Source: Corynebacterium mastitidis DSM 44356 (lineage in GTDB: Bacteria; Actinomycetota; Actinomycetes; Mycobacteriales; Mycobacteriaceae). From it: a DNA stretch of 64,000 nt. The notes below the pieces were generated by a model. That model was not told the DNA's origin, did no database searches, and saw only the letters and a list, made by a program, of their open reading frames with translations. Where the stretch lies: NCBI RefSeq assembly GCF_000375365.1, contig NZ_AQXB01000002.1:62001-126000 (forward strand). Direction: 5' to 3'. Position numbers and translations under genes: made by a program. Each line of letters starts with the position of its first letter. Within the stretch, counting starts at the first letter, position 1. Below are positions 28,101 through 36,251 of this stretch, piece by piece.

Positions 28101-28198
28101 AGGATGACCGCGAGGAGCAGCCACCCCCAGGCGTGGCCCCAGCGCGGGGGAGCCGGGAGGCGGCGTGCGGTGCGGCGCAGCCTAGCCGCGCGAGCCAT
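24980..28198 (-). CDS. aftD: AftD-like alpha-(1->3)-arabinofuranosyltransferase (DUF3367)
   Basis: About 1072 residues. An N-terminal GT-C membrane region of around 10-12 segments (to about residue 410) includes the early loop motif AADTKHDLAANPWGFL, with a probable catalytic Asp at about 44, and GYLFPQGLFF. A large extracytoplasmic beta-rich part follows, probably with carbohydrate-binding modules, then 3-4 C-terminal segments. This fits AftD, which adds arabinofuranose during arabinogalactan and lipoarabinomannan synthesis. It is shorter than mycobacterial AftD (about 1400). ATG 28198 overlaps the DUF2613 stop by 17 bp; GTG 28210 is an alternative. The arrangement aftD-DUF2613-lpqI matches Rv0236c-Rv0236A-Rv0237. 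Confidence 0.85.
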   Translation of the reverse strand: MARAARLRRTARRLPAPPRWGHAWGWLLLAVILAAQPWGRVAADTKHDLAANPWGFLRGALHAYTDTFTLGQLQNQAYGYLFPQGLFFALTDALPDWVAQRCWWLLVLGVGFSGTLTLLRTLGVGTPASRWGAALLFALSPRALSTLTTISSETWPVMLAPWAAAAFVGVLNRRAVAAGVLPVAAMGAVNATATLAACAPAGVILLWRCLRRDARAARTLAWWLLGCLAVSAWWIAPLLVLGRYSPPFTDYIESAFVTTRWLNPAEILRGTTSWAPFASPERVAGHLLVSEPVFVLVTLAVATLGLIGLRRAPHRGLWLGMALIGVAILGAGWSAGAPWAASYRGFLDSAGAALRNLHKFDPLVRLPLVVGLAALGRPAPYPASLARGRRYAGAALACLVLLGAAAPALSGRLLPQGTYAAVPEDWSQAADFLNEHAQGTRTLVLPEASFARQTWGWTRDEPAQPLLDVPWAVRDAVPLIHPEAIRGLDGLLAVLRADPLAARAALHRMGIGALLVRHDLDDQAASTGGNLSLPSGMGEAHRFGEVEVVLLPERPDMRVVSGEPVRVAGGGESLALLDALGTAESYELVDADAQVVTDTPMLVARNYGTLRGAQSAPLADPGEGADVRNRVPDYPSAGPLTRVEERGGSVRASSSASDASSFGGADPARSPTAAVDGQEETAWYPTPGTAAGQWLEIAPDRPLREATVTTTEDATLRVNSREVTTRAGEPTALRWEAPQDALRLTLESETGIAEVSVPGQPLERVVTVPDTSPGVRQFVFQRLLVDTGVLIREFTAPRDMRVRLEAPGDHPITLDSAEYAPGEEVELAAGVHRLRTPAAWVRLSEGDLPGPTARAVSGTVAPADHPRLLVTNRAANPGLRASVGGVKAAPRVVEAGIQAFEIPAGAGGEVALRFAGERPYRWGLLGGLVLGVIAALGAVAVLVRAPHSRRAPGPPGPDAHGRLLWLPCAATAVVVGGPPGLAVVAVSWLVLRWSTWRPAWLVAASVGIAGAWLARAPWPSAGYAGDSLVLGLCVLGALGVACAPARGEHPARGRLHQLVARRRHRRGGRERG

Positions 28199-28379
28199 AC
28201 TCCGGGCCACCGAGCAGGGAATCCTCCGCGTGGGTGGCGCCCCCGGCCGGGACCGCGTTCTGGCTGCCGAGCGAGGAGATGCCGAGGATGGCGATGACGC
28301 CTAAGGCGATGCCCACGACCACGCTGGCCACGGCGGGGCCCAGGGTGCGCCGGGGAAGGGAATCGGATTCGCGTGCCAT
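28182..28379 (-). CDS. DUF2613 small membrane protein (Rv0236A-like)
   Basis: A 65-residue protein with a cytosolic basic start, one transmembrane segment (about residues 14-36, PAVASVVVGIALGVIAILG) and a short extracytoplasmic tail. This is the DUF2613 pattern of the small protein always found before aftD. A TAGGGT box ends 8 nt before the ATG, suggesting a leaderless transcript that continues into aftD. Its function is unknown; a chaperone or subunit role for AftD is an inference from linkage. Confidence 0.82.
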   Translation of the reverse strand: MARESDSLPRRTLGPAVASVVVGIALGVIAILGISSLGSQNAVPAGGATHAEDSLLGGPEYGSRG

Positions 28380-28500
28380 GTATGCCCACCCTAGCAGGCG
28401 GAAGCGGCCGGGTGGCCCTCCCGCGAGGGCGGGGGCGAGGAGAGCGCTCGGGCGGCGCGATCGGTTAACGTGGAGGGCCGGAACGCGAGTGAGGAGGAGA

Positions 28501-29724
28501 ATGCGCTTATTAAGGAGCGGGTCGGCGCGGCCCCGCGCCGCGTGGGTGGCCTGCCTGGTGGCGAGCGCGGCCCTGCTGGCGGGCTGCTCGGAGGGGGGAG
28601 ACGGCGCTTCCCCGCCCACGGACGAGGCCGCGCCCGCGACGGAGACCGGGGCCGCCCGCGCCCCGGCGTCCTCCGAGGAGCCTGCTGCCGAGGCCTCCTC
28701 CGGGGCCCCGGTGTCCGAGCGGGACGCCGAGCGGCGGGAGTCGGAGCGGGCGCTGCGGGAGGAGCGCCGCGCCCTGGCGGCCTCCCTGATGATCGTCGGC
28801 GTGACGGACTACGACGACGCCCTGGCGAAGCTGCGCCAGGGCGTGGGCGGCATCTTCATCCCCAGTTGGGCGGACCCGGCGATCCTCACGGAGCCCGGGC
28901 GGGACATCGCGGCGCTGCGCGCGGCCGTCCCGCAGGACTTCAGCGTGTCCATCGACTTCGAGGGCGGCCGGGTGCAGCGCCACTCCCAGGTCCTCGGGGA
29001 CTTCCCCTCTCCCCGGGAGATGGCGGAGACGATGTCCCCGCAGGAGACGGAGGAGGTGGCCTTCCGCATCGGCACGAGTCTGCACGAGCACGGGATCACC
29101 GTGGACTTCGCCCCGGTGCTGGACGTGGACAGCGCGGGCCTGGAGGTCATCGGCACCCGCTCCTTTGCCGCCGAGCCGCGGCGCGCGGCGGACTACGCCG
29201 CAGCCTTCGCCCGGGGCCTGCACGCCGCAGGTGTCAAGCCCGTGTTTAAGCACTTCCCCGGCCACGGCGCGGCCAGCGGGGACACCCACAAGGAGCCGGC
29301 TATCACCCCGCCCCTCGAGGAGCTGGGCCGCCTGGATCTCAGCGCCTACGGCCCGGCCCTGGGCCAGTCCCAGGGCGCCGGGGTGATGGTGGGGCACATG
29401 GCCATCCCCGGGCTGAGCACGGGAGATATGCCGTCGAGCATCGACCCCGGGGTGTACGGGCTGCTGCGCAGCGGGGCCTACCCAGAGGGCACGCCCTTCG
29501 GCGGCACGATCTACACGGACGACCTCTCGGGGATGAAGGCCATCACCGACCGCATGTCCACCCCCGACGCCGTGGTCTCGGCCGTCCTCGCGGGCGCGGA
29601 TCGCCCGCTGTGGTCCTCCGGTGAGGCGGTGGAGGAGGCCATCGACAAGGTGGTGGACGCCGTGGAGGAGGGGTGCCTGCCAGAGGAGCGGCTGCGGGCC
29701 TCCTCCGGGCTGCCCGAGCAGTGA
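28501..29724 (+). CDS. lpqI: Lipoprotein glycoside hydrolase family 3 beta-N-acetylglucosaminidase (LpqI/NagZ-like)
   Basis: A 407-residue lipoprotein with signal peptide and lipobox LLAGC (Cys about residue 29), then a Ser/Ala/Glu-rich linker and a GH3 domain. It has the NagZ signature KHFPGHGAASGDTH (from residue 250, with the acid/base His and Asp) and the nucleophile Asp in TDDLSG (about residue 341). Such enzymes remove beta-GlcNAc from peptidoglycan fragments; LpqI is the exported mycobacterial recycling enzyme. The start has a strong GAGGAGGAG ribosome site. The gene is divergent from DUF2613-aftD. Confidence 0.9.
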   Translation: MRLLRSGSARPRAAWVACLVASAALLAGCSEGGDGASPPTDEAAPATETGAARAPASSEEPAAEASSGAPVSERDAERRESERALREERRALAASLMIVGVTDYDDALAKLRQGVGGIFIPSWADPAILTEPGRDIAALRAAVPQDFSVSIDFEGGRVQRHSQVLGDFPSPREMAETMSPQETEEVAFRIGTSLHEHGITVDFAPVLDVDSAGLEVIGTRSFAAEPRRAADYAAAFARGLHAAGVKPVFKHFPGHGAASGDTHKEPAITPPLEELGRLDLSAYGPALGQSQGAGVMVGHMAIPGLSTGDMPSSIDPGVYGLLRSGAYPEGTPFGGTIYTDDLSGMKAITDRMSTPDAVVSAVLAGADRPLWSSGEAVEEAIDKVVDAVEEGCLPEERLRASSGLPEQ

Positions 29725-29803
29725 GGATGCGCGCCCTCGGTGGGTGGGGTAGCCGCCAGCGGCAAAGATGCTTTTCTTAGGGCGGGTGGTTACGCTGAAC
29801 ACC

Positions 29804-31495
29804 GTGAATGACTCTACTGACCGGCGCGGGGGTCGGCGCGGTCTGAGGATCACCCTGGGGGTGATCCTCGGGCTGATCGCCCTGGCGATCCTCGTGTACG
29901 CGGCGGATGTCCTGCTCACCAAGGGCACCGTGCCCAGGGGCGCCACCGTGGGCGGGGTGCAGATCGGGGGCATGGCCAAGGCGGAGGCCGCCCAGCGGCT
30001 CGACGACGAGCTGGGGGCGGTGTCCGCCAAGCCCGTCACCGTGCACGCGGGCGAGCTGAGCACCCAGTTTGTTCCCGCCGATTCCGGGGTGTCCCCGGAC
30101 TGGTCCGCCACCGTGGACGCCGCCGGGGCGCAGTCGCTCAACCCGGTCACCCGGGTGCGCGGGTTCTTTGACGCCTACGAGGTGGACATCGTCAGCCGCG
30201 CGGAGGACTCCGCGTTTACCTCCGCGCTGGAGCGGGTGCGCAACGATCTGACCCGCGAGCCCCGCAACGGGGAGGTGCGCATCGAGGGCGGCTCGGTGGC
30301 GGCCGACCCGGCGGTGAACGGGCAGAAGATCGACCGCGCCGAGCTGCGCCAGCGCGTGACCGCGGAGTGGCTCAACCCCGCGGGCATCGAGGTCGGGGCC
30401 TCCGTGGTGGAGCCGGACATCCGCGACGACGCCGTGCGCAAGGCCGCCGAGGGCGACGCCGCCCGGGCCGTCTCCTCCCCCGTGGTGGCCCAGGGGCGCG
30501 ACGGCGTGAAGGGCGTGATCCCCGTGGAGCGCATGGGTGAGGTGGTCACCTTCACCCCGGACAAGGGTGCGCTGCGCACGGACGTCAACGTGGAGGCCGC
30601 CCAGGCGATGCTGGCCGAGGGCCTGGCTAGCACGGAAAAGACCCGCGCCAACGCCCAGATCTCCTTCAGCGGGGGCGGCAAGCAGGTGACCCCGCACGTG
30701 GACGGCGTGACCATCGACTGGGACAAGAGCGCGCACCAGCTCCGCGAGCGCATCGTGGGCAGCCAGCCCCGGCAGTTCGACGTGGTCTACATCGACGAGC
30801 CCGCCTCCTTTACCACCGAGCAGGCGGAGGCCGCCACCTTCGACGAGGTGGTGGGAGAGTTCCGCACCGGGGGCTTCTCCGAGGCCTCCGGCAAGAACAT
30901 CGCGCTGGTGGCGCAGGCCGTCAACGGCGCGCTCGTGCCCCCGGGGGAGACCTTCTCCCTCAACGGCTACACCGGGCCCCGGGGCAAGGCCCAGGGCTAC
31001 GTGGAAAGCGGCATCATCCTCAACGGCCACGCGGACGAGGCCGTGGGCGGAGGCATCTCGCAGTTTGCCACCACCCTGTACAACGCCGCCTACTTTGCGG
31101 GCATGACGGACGTGGCGCACACCCCGCACAGCTACTACATCTCCCGCTACCCGGCGGGCCGCGAGGCCACCGTGTACGAGGGGGCCATCGACCTGCAGTT
31201 CCGCAACGATTCCGAGCACCCGGTGCGCATCGACGCCTCCGTGAGCGGCAACGACGTGACGGTCCGGCTCATGGGTGTGAAGACGGTGGACGTGGAGTCC
31301 GTCAACGGCGGACGCTGGGCGCAGACCTCCCCGCAGACGCTCAACCTCTCCGGGGACAAGTGCTCCCCCTCGGGCGGCGCTCCGGGCTTTACCACCTCGG
31401 ACACCCGCATCATCAAGGATCTCTCCGGGGCGGAGATCAGCCGGGAGGAGACCACCACGGTCTACGACCCGCAGCCGATCGTGAGGTGCAGCTAG
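29804..31495 (+). CDS. VanW-family exported peptidoglycan-binding-like protein
   Basis: About 563 residues. An N-terminal transmembrane anchor (around residues 12-34) is followed by two putative peptidoglycan-binding-4 type domains with the NGQKIDRAEL pattern, then a C-terminal VanW domain (about residues 350-490: NIALVAQAVNGALVPPGETFSLN, GGGISQFATTLYNAAYFAG, HSYYISRYPAGREATV). VanW proteins are linked to glycopeptide response and the cell wall, but their activity is not settled. TACGCT at 29791-29796 ends 7 nt before GTG 29804, supporting this leaderless start over ATG 29768. Confidence 0.85.
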   Translation: MNDSTDRRGGRRGLRITLGVILGLIALAILVYAADVLLTKGTVPRGATVGGVQIGGMAKAEAAQRLDDELGAVSAKPVTVHAGELSTQFVPADSGVSPDWSATVDAAGAQSLNPVTRVRGFFDAYEVDIVSRAEDSAFTSALERVRNDLTREPRNGEVRIEGGSVAADPAVNGQKIDRAELRQRVTAEWLNPAGIEVGASVVEPDIRDDAVRKAAEGDAARAVSSPVVAQGRDGVKGVIPVERMGEVVTFTPDKGALRTDVNVEAAQAMLAEGLASTEKTRANAQISFSGGGKQVTPHVDGVTIDWDKSAHQLRERIVGSQPRQFDVVYIDEPASFTTEQAEAATFDEVVGEFRTGGFSEASGKNIALVAQAVNGALVPPGETFSLNGYTGPRGKAQGYVESGIILNGHADEAVGGGISQFATTLYNAAYFAGMTDVAHTPHSYYISRYPAGREATVYEGAIDLQFRNDSEHPVRIDASVSGNDVTVRLMGVKTVDVESVNGGRWAQTSPQTLNLSGDKCSPSGGAPGFTTSDTRIIKDLSGAEISREETTTVYDPQPIVRCS

Positions 31496-31518
31496 GCCGC
31501 GCTGTTAGGATTTGCCCC

Positions 31519-32319
31519 ATGAGCGAGCACTACAACCTCTACGAATCCCTGGGGCTGAGCCGGGCCGAGGGCAGCGACCAGATCGCCGAGGCCCTGGACG
31601 CCCGGCTGTCCGCGCACGTGGAACGCGGCGGGGCCAAGAACGACCCGGCCTACGACGAGGCGGCCACCGCCCGCGCCATCCTGGGCGATCCGGCCAAAAG
31701 GGAGCTGTACGACGCCCGCCTGGACGACCCGGAGGCCAGCCCGCTGACGATCACCGCCCTGCGGGAGCTGGCCGGGCAGCCCGCGCCGCCGCGCCGGGTG
31801 CAGTATCGCTACGAGCCGGTGGAGGCCCCGGCCCGCTCCCTCGTGGGGGCCTTCAAGGCCGCCCCGGCGGTGGTCTCGGGCACGGCCTTCCTGGCCCTGG
31901 GCGGGGCGCTGATCTCGGTGCTGGCGATGGTGCTGCTCTACCTCACCGCGCAGCGGGAGCGCCGGGGCATGGACGCCCTGAGCCAGATGTACGGCGTGGG
32001 GCCGGGAGCGCAGGTGATGACGGCGGGCGTGGTGGTGGCCCTGGCCGTCATGGCGTTTGCCAGCGCCCTGTACTGCCTGCACGGGGTCACCGTGGCGGCC
32101 ATCGCGCTGCGCGGCTCCAACCCGCTGGCCCACGCGGTGGCCGTGCTGTCCACCGTGGTGCTGCTCATGCTCTCCCTGTGGGTATGGCTCATGCCCCTAG
32201 ACCTCGCCTACGCGGTGTTCATCTACGTGCCCTACCTGGTGGGCCTGCTGGTGCTCCTGCTGCTGCCGGACACGCGGGCCTGGGCGGCGGGGTACCGCCG
32301 CGAGCGCGAGGTGATCTAG
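31519..32319 (+). CDS. J-domain-like membrane protein
   Basis: A 266-residue protein. Residues about 5-70 resemble a degenerate DnaJ domain (NLYESLGLSRAEGSDQIAEAL...AILGDPAKRELYDARL), but the catalytic HPD tripeptide is absent. A linker follows, then four hydrophobic segments (roughly 115-145, 165-185, 205-225 and 230-255). TAGGAT at 31506-31511 ends 7 nt before the ATG, so it is probably leaderless. Without HPD it should not stimulate DnaK; the domain may be a docking module. Function is unknown. Confidence 0.75.
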   Translation: MSEHYNLYESLGLSRAEGSDQIAEALDARLSAHVERGGAKNDPAYDEAATARAILGDPAKRELYDARLDDPEASPLTITALRELAGQPAPPRRVQYRYEPVEAPARSLVGAFKAAPAVVSGTAFLALGGALISVLAMVLLYLTAQRERRGMDALSQMYGVGPGAQVMTAGVVVALAVMAFASALYCLHGVTVAAIALRGSNPLAHAVAVLSTVVLLMLSLWVWLMPLDLAYAVFIYVPYLVGLLVLLLLPDTRAWAAGYRREREVI

Positions 32320-32338
32320 CGCCCCCTCGGGGGCGCTT
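32318..32338. terminator. GC hairpin between convergent genes
   Basis: AGCGCCCCC and GGGGGCGCT pair across a very short loop right at the stop of the J-domain gene. The hairpin lies between convergent genes, with only a weak T-run on either side. Confidence 0.5.
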
Positions 32339-32355
32339 GGGGGTTAGGCGTGATG

Positions 32356-35247
32356 TCAGGGGAGGTCGATGGGGTCCACCTCGAAGTCCAGCTCCCCGGA
32401 CTCCGCCCCCGGCGCCGTGGCGAGGTTCGTGGCCAGGGGGATCTGGTGGGAGGCGCTTTCCAGGATGTGCATGAAGTACCCGCCGGTATTGGGCAGCGCG
32501 ATCACGTCCCCCACGGAGATTCCGTGGCTAAAGCGCACGCGCCGCCGCACGATCACCTCGTCCTCGATGCAGTAGGCCCCCACCAGGAAGCCCTCGTAGC
32601 CCGCCGGGCGATCCGGCTGCCCGGCGCCGGAGGCGCACGGGATCAGCAGGGGATCGACGAGGATGTCGTCCGCCGTGGTGCGGCACTGGGTGCGGTTCAT
32701 GTCCAGCCCCACCAGCGGGGTGCCGTCGCTGCGCTCCTTGAGAAAGCTCACGCGGGCGAGGGTGAGCCCCGCCCCGTCCAGCACGCTGCGCCCCGGCTCC
32801 AGGTGCAGCCGCAGGCCCCGGCTGGTGAGGGCGTCGGCGGCGCGGGCCACCTCCCCGTGGACCTCCACCGGGCCGGTGAGCACCTCGCGCAGCCACTGCC
32901 CTCGGGTGGGGTTTTGGTGGAAGGGATAGACGGTGGTCAGGGGGTCGTTCTTCCAGGTGAAGGACTCCTCCCCGTGGGCCTGCGGCAGTGCGGCCCGGGC
33001 GCGCAGGAAGGCCTCCCACTGGGCGGGATCGTCGAGGTAGCTCATGGGCACCCCGCCGCCGAGGTCGATGAAGGAGGGCGCGTGCCCGGCGGCGCGGGCG
33101 TGGTCGATCAGCCCCAGGGCCTCCCCGAGCGCCACGCGCCGGTCCTCGGCCCGGTAGCCGTGCAGGTGCACGTGCACCCCCACCACCTCCGGGGCCTGCG
33201 GCCCGGCGGGGTGCGCGTCCAGCCAGGCGCGCCACCGCGCGGCCCGGGCGCCGAAGCGCGTGGGCGGCAGCACGGCGGGATCGGGGGCCAGCCGGGGTGC
33301 GACGCGGGCGCTGTGGCCCAGCCCGGCGGCGATCGCGGCGAGGCGGTCCGCCTCCTCGGGGGAGTCCGCGGAGACGGCCACCCCCGCGCGCACGGCGCGC
33401 TCCAGCAGGGAGTCTGGCTTGATCGCCGCGCTGAGGATGATCCGGTCCCCCGGCACCCCGCGCCCGAGCACCTGGGTGAGTTCGCGCTCGCTGGCCACGT
33501 CCACGCCGTGCCCGGCGTTACGCACCGCGTCGATGATGCGGAGCGTCTTGTTGGCCTTGCGGGCCAGGAACACCCGCACGTCCACCCCGCAGTCGCGTCC
33601 GGCGCAGATCAGCTCCTCGATGTTGCGCAGCACGGGGGCCGGATGGTGGACGTTGACGGGGGAGCCGTGGTCCTTAATCAGCCCGGCGCAGCGCTCGGGG
33701 GATTCCAGCAGCTCCACCATCCAGGGCTCGCACCGCCCGGTCAGCGGCACGGTGGCGGCCGCGCGGGGCGTGCCCACGGCGGTGCGGCGGTGCCGCGCCA
33801 CCAGGCCGCGCGCCCACCGGGGGATGACGTCGTGGATCTCGCGCGAGAGCGTGTCCGCACCCGGTAGCAGGTGCTCCACGTCGCGCCCGGCCACGGCCAG
33901 GCCGGGGTGGCGGGGCAGGGAGCCATCCGGCTCCAGGACCAGGTGCGGGGCCTCGTCGCCCAGGTAGGAGGCCAGCAGCGTGCCCTCCACCAGCCCCGCC
34001 GGGGGCAGTACGGCGTCCACCACGATCTCCGCCTCCTCCCACGCCTCCGGGCGGGTGAGGTGGCGGGTGTCCACCACGCCGGCGTCGATGAGCGCGAGCA
34101 GCCGGGAGGCGTTGCCCGGGATGGTGCCAAAGGCCACCCGCTCCAGGGTGCGGGCCAGGTCCTCGAAGCCGACGACGCGCGCGCGGTGCGGGTCCGCTAC
34201 CCGGCGGACCACCTCGGGGTAGAGCTGCCGCAGCGCCTGGGCCACGGCCCACGCGGGCCCCGGCGCGGCCTCGCCCACCGCCACGTCCCGGGAGCGGCGC
34301 AGCGCGGCCACGGGGTCCGCTCCGGGCGTCCAGTCGCGGCCCTCGATCACGGCGCGGATGCCCTCGGAGTGGTCGCCGGGAACCCCCGCGGCCTCCAGGA
34401 GGGCGGCGGCGTAATCCGCCAGCGCGTCGGTGAGCGCCGCGAGGTCGGGGGACAGCAGCACCCTGGGGCGCGCCTCGGCCAGCGCGGCCTTATGGCGCAG
34501 CTCGGCCAGGGCGCCCCGAGGATCGGGCTTGACCTCCATGAACCGCCCGGAGCGCCCCACCGGGACGATCGCGGTGGGCTCCCGCCCGCTGGGGCGGTAG
34601 GCGAGGTCGTGGCCGTGGTCGGCGGCTGGGGCAAAGGAGCCGCCCCGGCCCAGGGTGAGGTCCAGGGCGGCGTCGATGAAGGTGAGCGCCGTGCCGCGCA
34701 CCGCCACCCGGGCACCGGGGGCCACGGGGTCCAGTTGCCCGGTGGGGTACACGCCCAGCACGCGCGGGGTGCGCGGCAGCGCGCCCGGCCAGGTGGCGGC
34801 GTGGCCGGTGGCCACCAGCACCTCCGCGTAGGCCTCGCCGTCTATCAGCCATCCCCCGTCCCGGCGCTCGAGCGAGCCCGCGGCGCGCGGGACGTGACGC
34901 ACCGCGTGCCACGGCGAGGGGTGCTCGATCAGGGCGCGCCACGACTCCCCCAGGAACTCGCCCACCCGGGAGCGCGGCGGGAAGGGATCCAGCGGCTCGG
35001 CCTCCCCGTGCTGAAGGCGCCACCGGTCGAAGGACCCGAGCCCCGTGCCCACGATGTGCGAGGAGACGTTGAGCGTCCAGTGCTCCGGCTGGCCCGGTGC
35101 GTAGGCGGCCCCGGCGCCCGGGGGAGCGGGGTCCCACACCTCCACGTCCAGGGGGACCCGGTGCGCGCGGGCCTGCGCGCACAGCTCCTCGGTGGCCCAC
35201 AGCCCGCGCGGGCCGGCCCCGATGATGGCTACCTTTGTTGCGTTCAT
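32356..35247 (-). CDS. Fusion: FAD/NAD(P)-binding protein + Y4yA/LysA-type PLP decarboxylase
   Basis: A 963-residue bifunctional protein. Residues 1 to about 470 form a Rossmann FAD/NAD(P)-binding domain beginning VAIIGAGPRGLWA, of the NAD_binding_9 type, with later GTALTFIDAALDLTLG. Residues about 500-963 form a fold-type III PLP enzyme related to diaminopimelate/ornithine decarboxylase. It has PLP Lys564 in FLARKANKT, LHLHGY-like HVHLHGY, FIDLGGGV, LEPGRSVLD and YCIEDEV...GDVIALPNTGGY. The C-terminal half fits the poorly known Y4yA group. Start ATG 35247 overlaps the stop of the SbnA-like gene (ATGA). The pair plausibly makes and decarboxylates a diaminopropionate-type amino acid; substrates are unknown. 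In many genomes these two domains are, to my recollection, separate proteins. Confidence 0.85.
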   Translation of the reverse strand: MNATKVAIIGAGPRGLWATEELCAQARAHRVPLDVEVWDPAPPGAGAAYAPGQPEHWTLNVSSHIVGTGLGSFDRWRLQHGEAEPLDPFPPRSRVGEFLGESWRALIEHPSPWHAVRHVPRAAGSLERRDGGWLIDGEAYAEVLVATGHAATWPGALPRTPRVLGVYPTGQLDPVAPGARVAVRGTALTFIDAALDLTLGRGGSFAPAADHGHDLAYRPSGREPTAIVPVGRSGRFMEVKPDPRGALAELRHKAALAEARPRVLLSPDLAALTDALADYAAALLEAAGVPGDHSEGIRAVIEGRDWTPGADPVAALRRSRDVAVGEAAPGPAWAVAQALRQLYPEVVRRVADPHRARVVGFEDLARTLERVAFGTIPGNASRLLALIDAGVVDTRHLTRPEAWEEAEIVVDAVLPPAGLVEGTLLASYLGDEAPHLVLEPDGSLPRHPGLAVAGRDVEHLLPGADTLSREIHDVIPRWARGLVARHRRTAVGTPRAAATVPLTGRCEPWMVELLESPERCAGLIKDHGSPVNVHHPAPVLRNIEELICAGRDCGVDVRVFLARKANKTLRIIDAVRNAGHGVDVASERELTQVLGRGVPGDRIILSAAIKPDSLLERAVRAGVAVSADSPEEADRLAAIAAGLGHSARVAPRLAPDPAVLPPTRFGARAARWRAWLDAHPAGPQAPEVVGVHVHLHGYRAEDRRVALGEALGLIDHARAAGHAPSFIDLGGGVPMSYLDDPAQWEAFLRARAALPQAHGEESFTWKNDPLTTVYPFHQNPTRGQWLREVLTGPVEVHGEVARAADALTSRGLRLHLEPGRSVLDGAGLTLARVSFLKERSDGTPLVGLDMNRTQCRTTADDILVDPLLIPCASGAGQPDRPAGYEGFLVGAYCIEDEVIVRRRVRFSHGISVGDVIALPNTGGYFMHILESASHQIPLATNLATAPGAESGELDFEVDPIDLP

Positions 35248-36251
35248 AAGGTGTTCTCCAGTTCCGAGGGGTCGCCCAGGTGCTCGCGCACCCAGGCGTC
35301 GCTGTACACGGTGTCGAGGTAGGCGTAGCCGTGGTCGTGGAAGATCAGCACGGCGTCGTTCTCGGGGGAATCGGCTGCCGGGTCGGCCGGGGACGCGGCG
35401 CCCAGCAGGGCCGCCACCACCGCGCCCCCGGAGGCCCCCGGCAGGTAGGCCTCGCGCCGGGCCACGAGGCGCGCCCCGGCCACCGCGCGGGCGGCGTTGA
35501 TGCGCGCCACGGAGTGCGGCTGGGACTGCGTGGACAGCTCCGGCACCACCCCCGCTCCGAAGCCGGGCAGCGGGCGCTCGCCCCGGCACCCGCCGTAGAG
35601 CACGGAGCCCGTGGCGTCCACGGCGGTGACGCGGGTGGCGGCCCGGGTGCCGCGCAGGTACTCCAGGCACCCGCCCAGGGTGCCGGTGGTGCTCACCGCC
35701 GCGAACAGGTGGGCCGGGGCGTGGCCGAGCTGCTCGACGATCTCGCGCATGGTGCCCCGCGCGTGGGCGGGAAACACCGCGCGGTTGGAGTACTGGTCCA
35801 GGTTCACGGAGCCGGGGAGCTCCTCCAGGAGATCGCGCACCCGGTTGCGCCGCGCGGCCAGCCAGTCGCCCGTGGCGGGGTCGGGCTCGGTCACGCGGTG
35901 TACCGTGGCCCCCAGCGCCTCCATGACGGACGCGGCGTAGCGGTTGGTGCGCGGGTCCACCACGCAGTGAAAGCTCATGCCCCGCAGGCAGCACTCGCGG
36001 GCCAGGGCCATGCCGAGGTTGCCGGAGCTGGACTCCACCACGGTGCCGCCGGGGCGCAGCCTGCCCGAGGAGAGGGCGTTCTCGACGAGGGCGGCGGCGG
36101 TGCGGTCCTTGGCGCTGCCCCCGGGGTTGAAGCCCTCCAGCTTGGCCCACACGGTCAGGCCCGTGCGTTTGCTGAGGTAGGGCAGCCGCACGAGGGGGGT
36201 ACATCCGATCACGGCGCCGAGGTGGGGCGCTGCTGGCGGTAGGTACGTCAT
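35244..36251 (-). CDS. sbnA: SbnA-like PLP enzyme (2,3-diaminopropionate biosynthesis type)
   Basis: A 335-residue fold-type II PLP enzyme of the cysteine synthase superfamily. PLP Lys48 is in NPGGSAKDR and the phosphate/substrate loop is ESSSGNLGMA. Segments CVVDPRTN, NLDQYSN, VSTTGTLGG, AVDATGSVLYGG, RPLPGFGA and YLDTVYSDAW match S. aureus SbnA closely. SbnA joins O-phosphoserine and glutamate to give ACEGA, the precursor of 2,3-diaminopropionate in staphyloferrin B. ATG 36251 is chosen because a TATGCT box ends 8 nt upstream and the longer frame runs through the tRNA gene. No SbnB homologue is visible; the fused FAD/NAD(P) domain downstream may replace it. Confidence 0.85.
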   Translation of the reverse strand: MTYLPPAAPHLGAVIGCTPLVRLPYLSKRTGLTVWAKLEGFNPGGSAKDRTAAALVENALSSGRLRPGGTVVESSSGNLGMALARECCLRGMSFHCVVDPRTNRYAASVMEALGATVHRVTEPDPATGDWLAARRNRVRDLLEELPGSVNLDQYSNRAVFPAHARGTMREIVEQLGHAPAHLFAAVSTTGTLGGCLEYLRGTRAATRVTAVDATGSVLYGGCRGERPLPGFGAGVVPELSTQSQPHSVARINAARAVAGARLVARREAYLPGASGGAVVAALLGAASPADPAADSPENDAVLIFHDHGYAYLDTVYSDAWVREHLGDPSELENTL

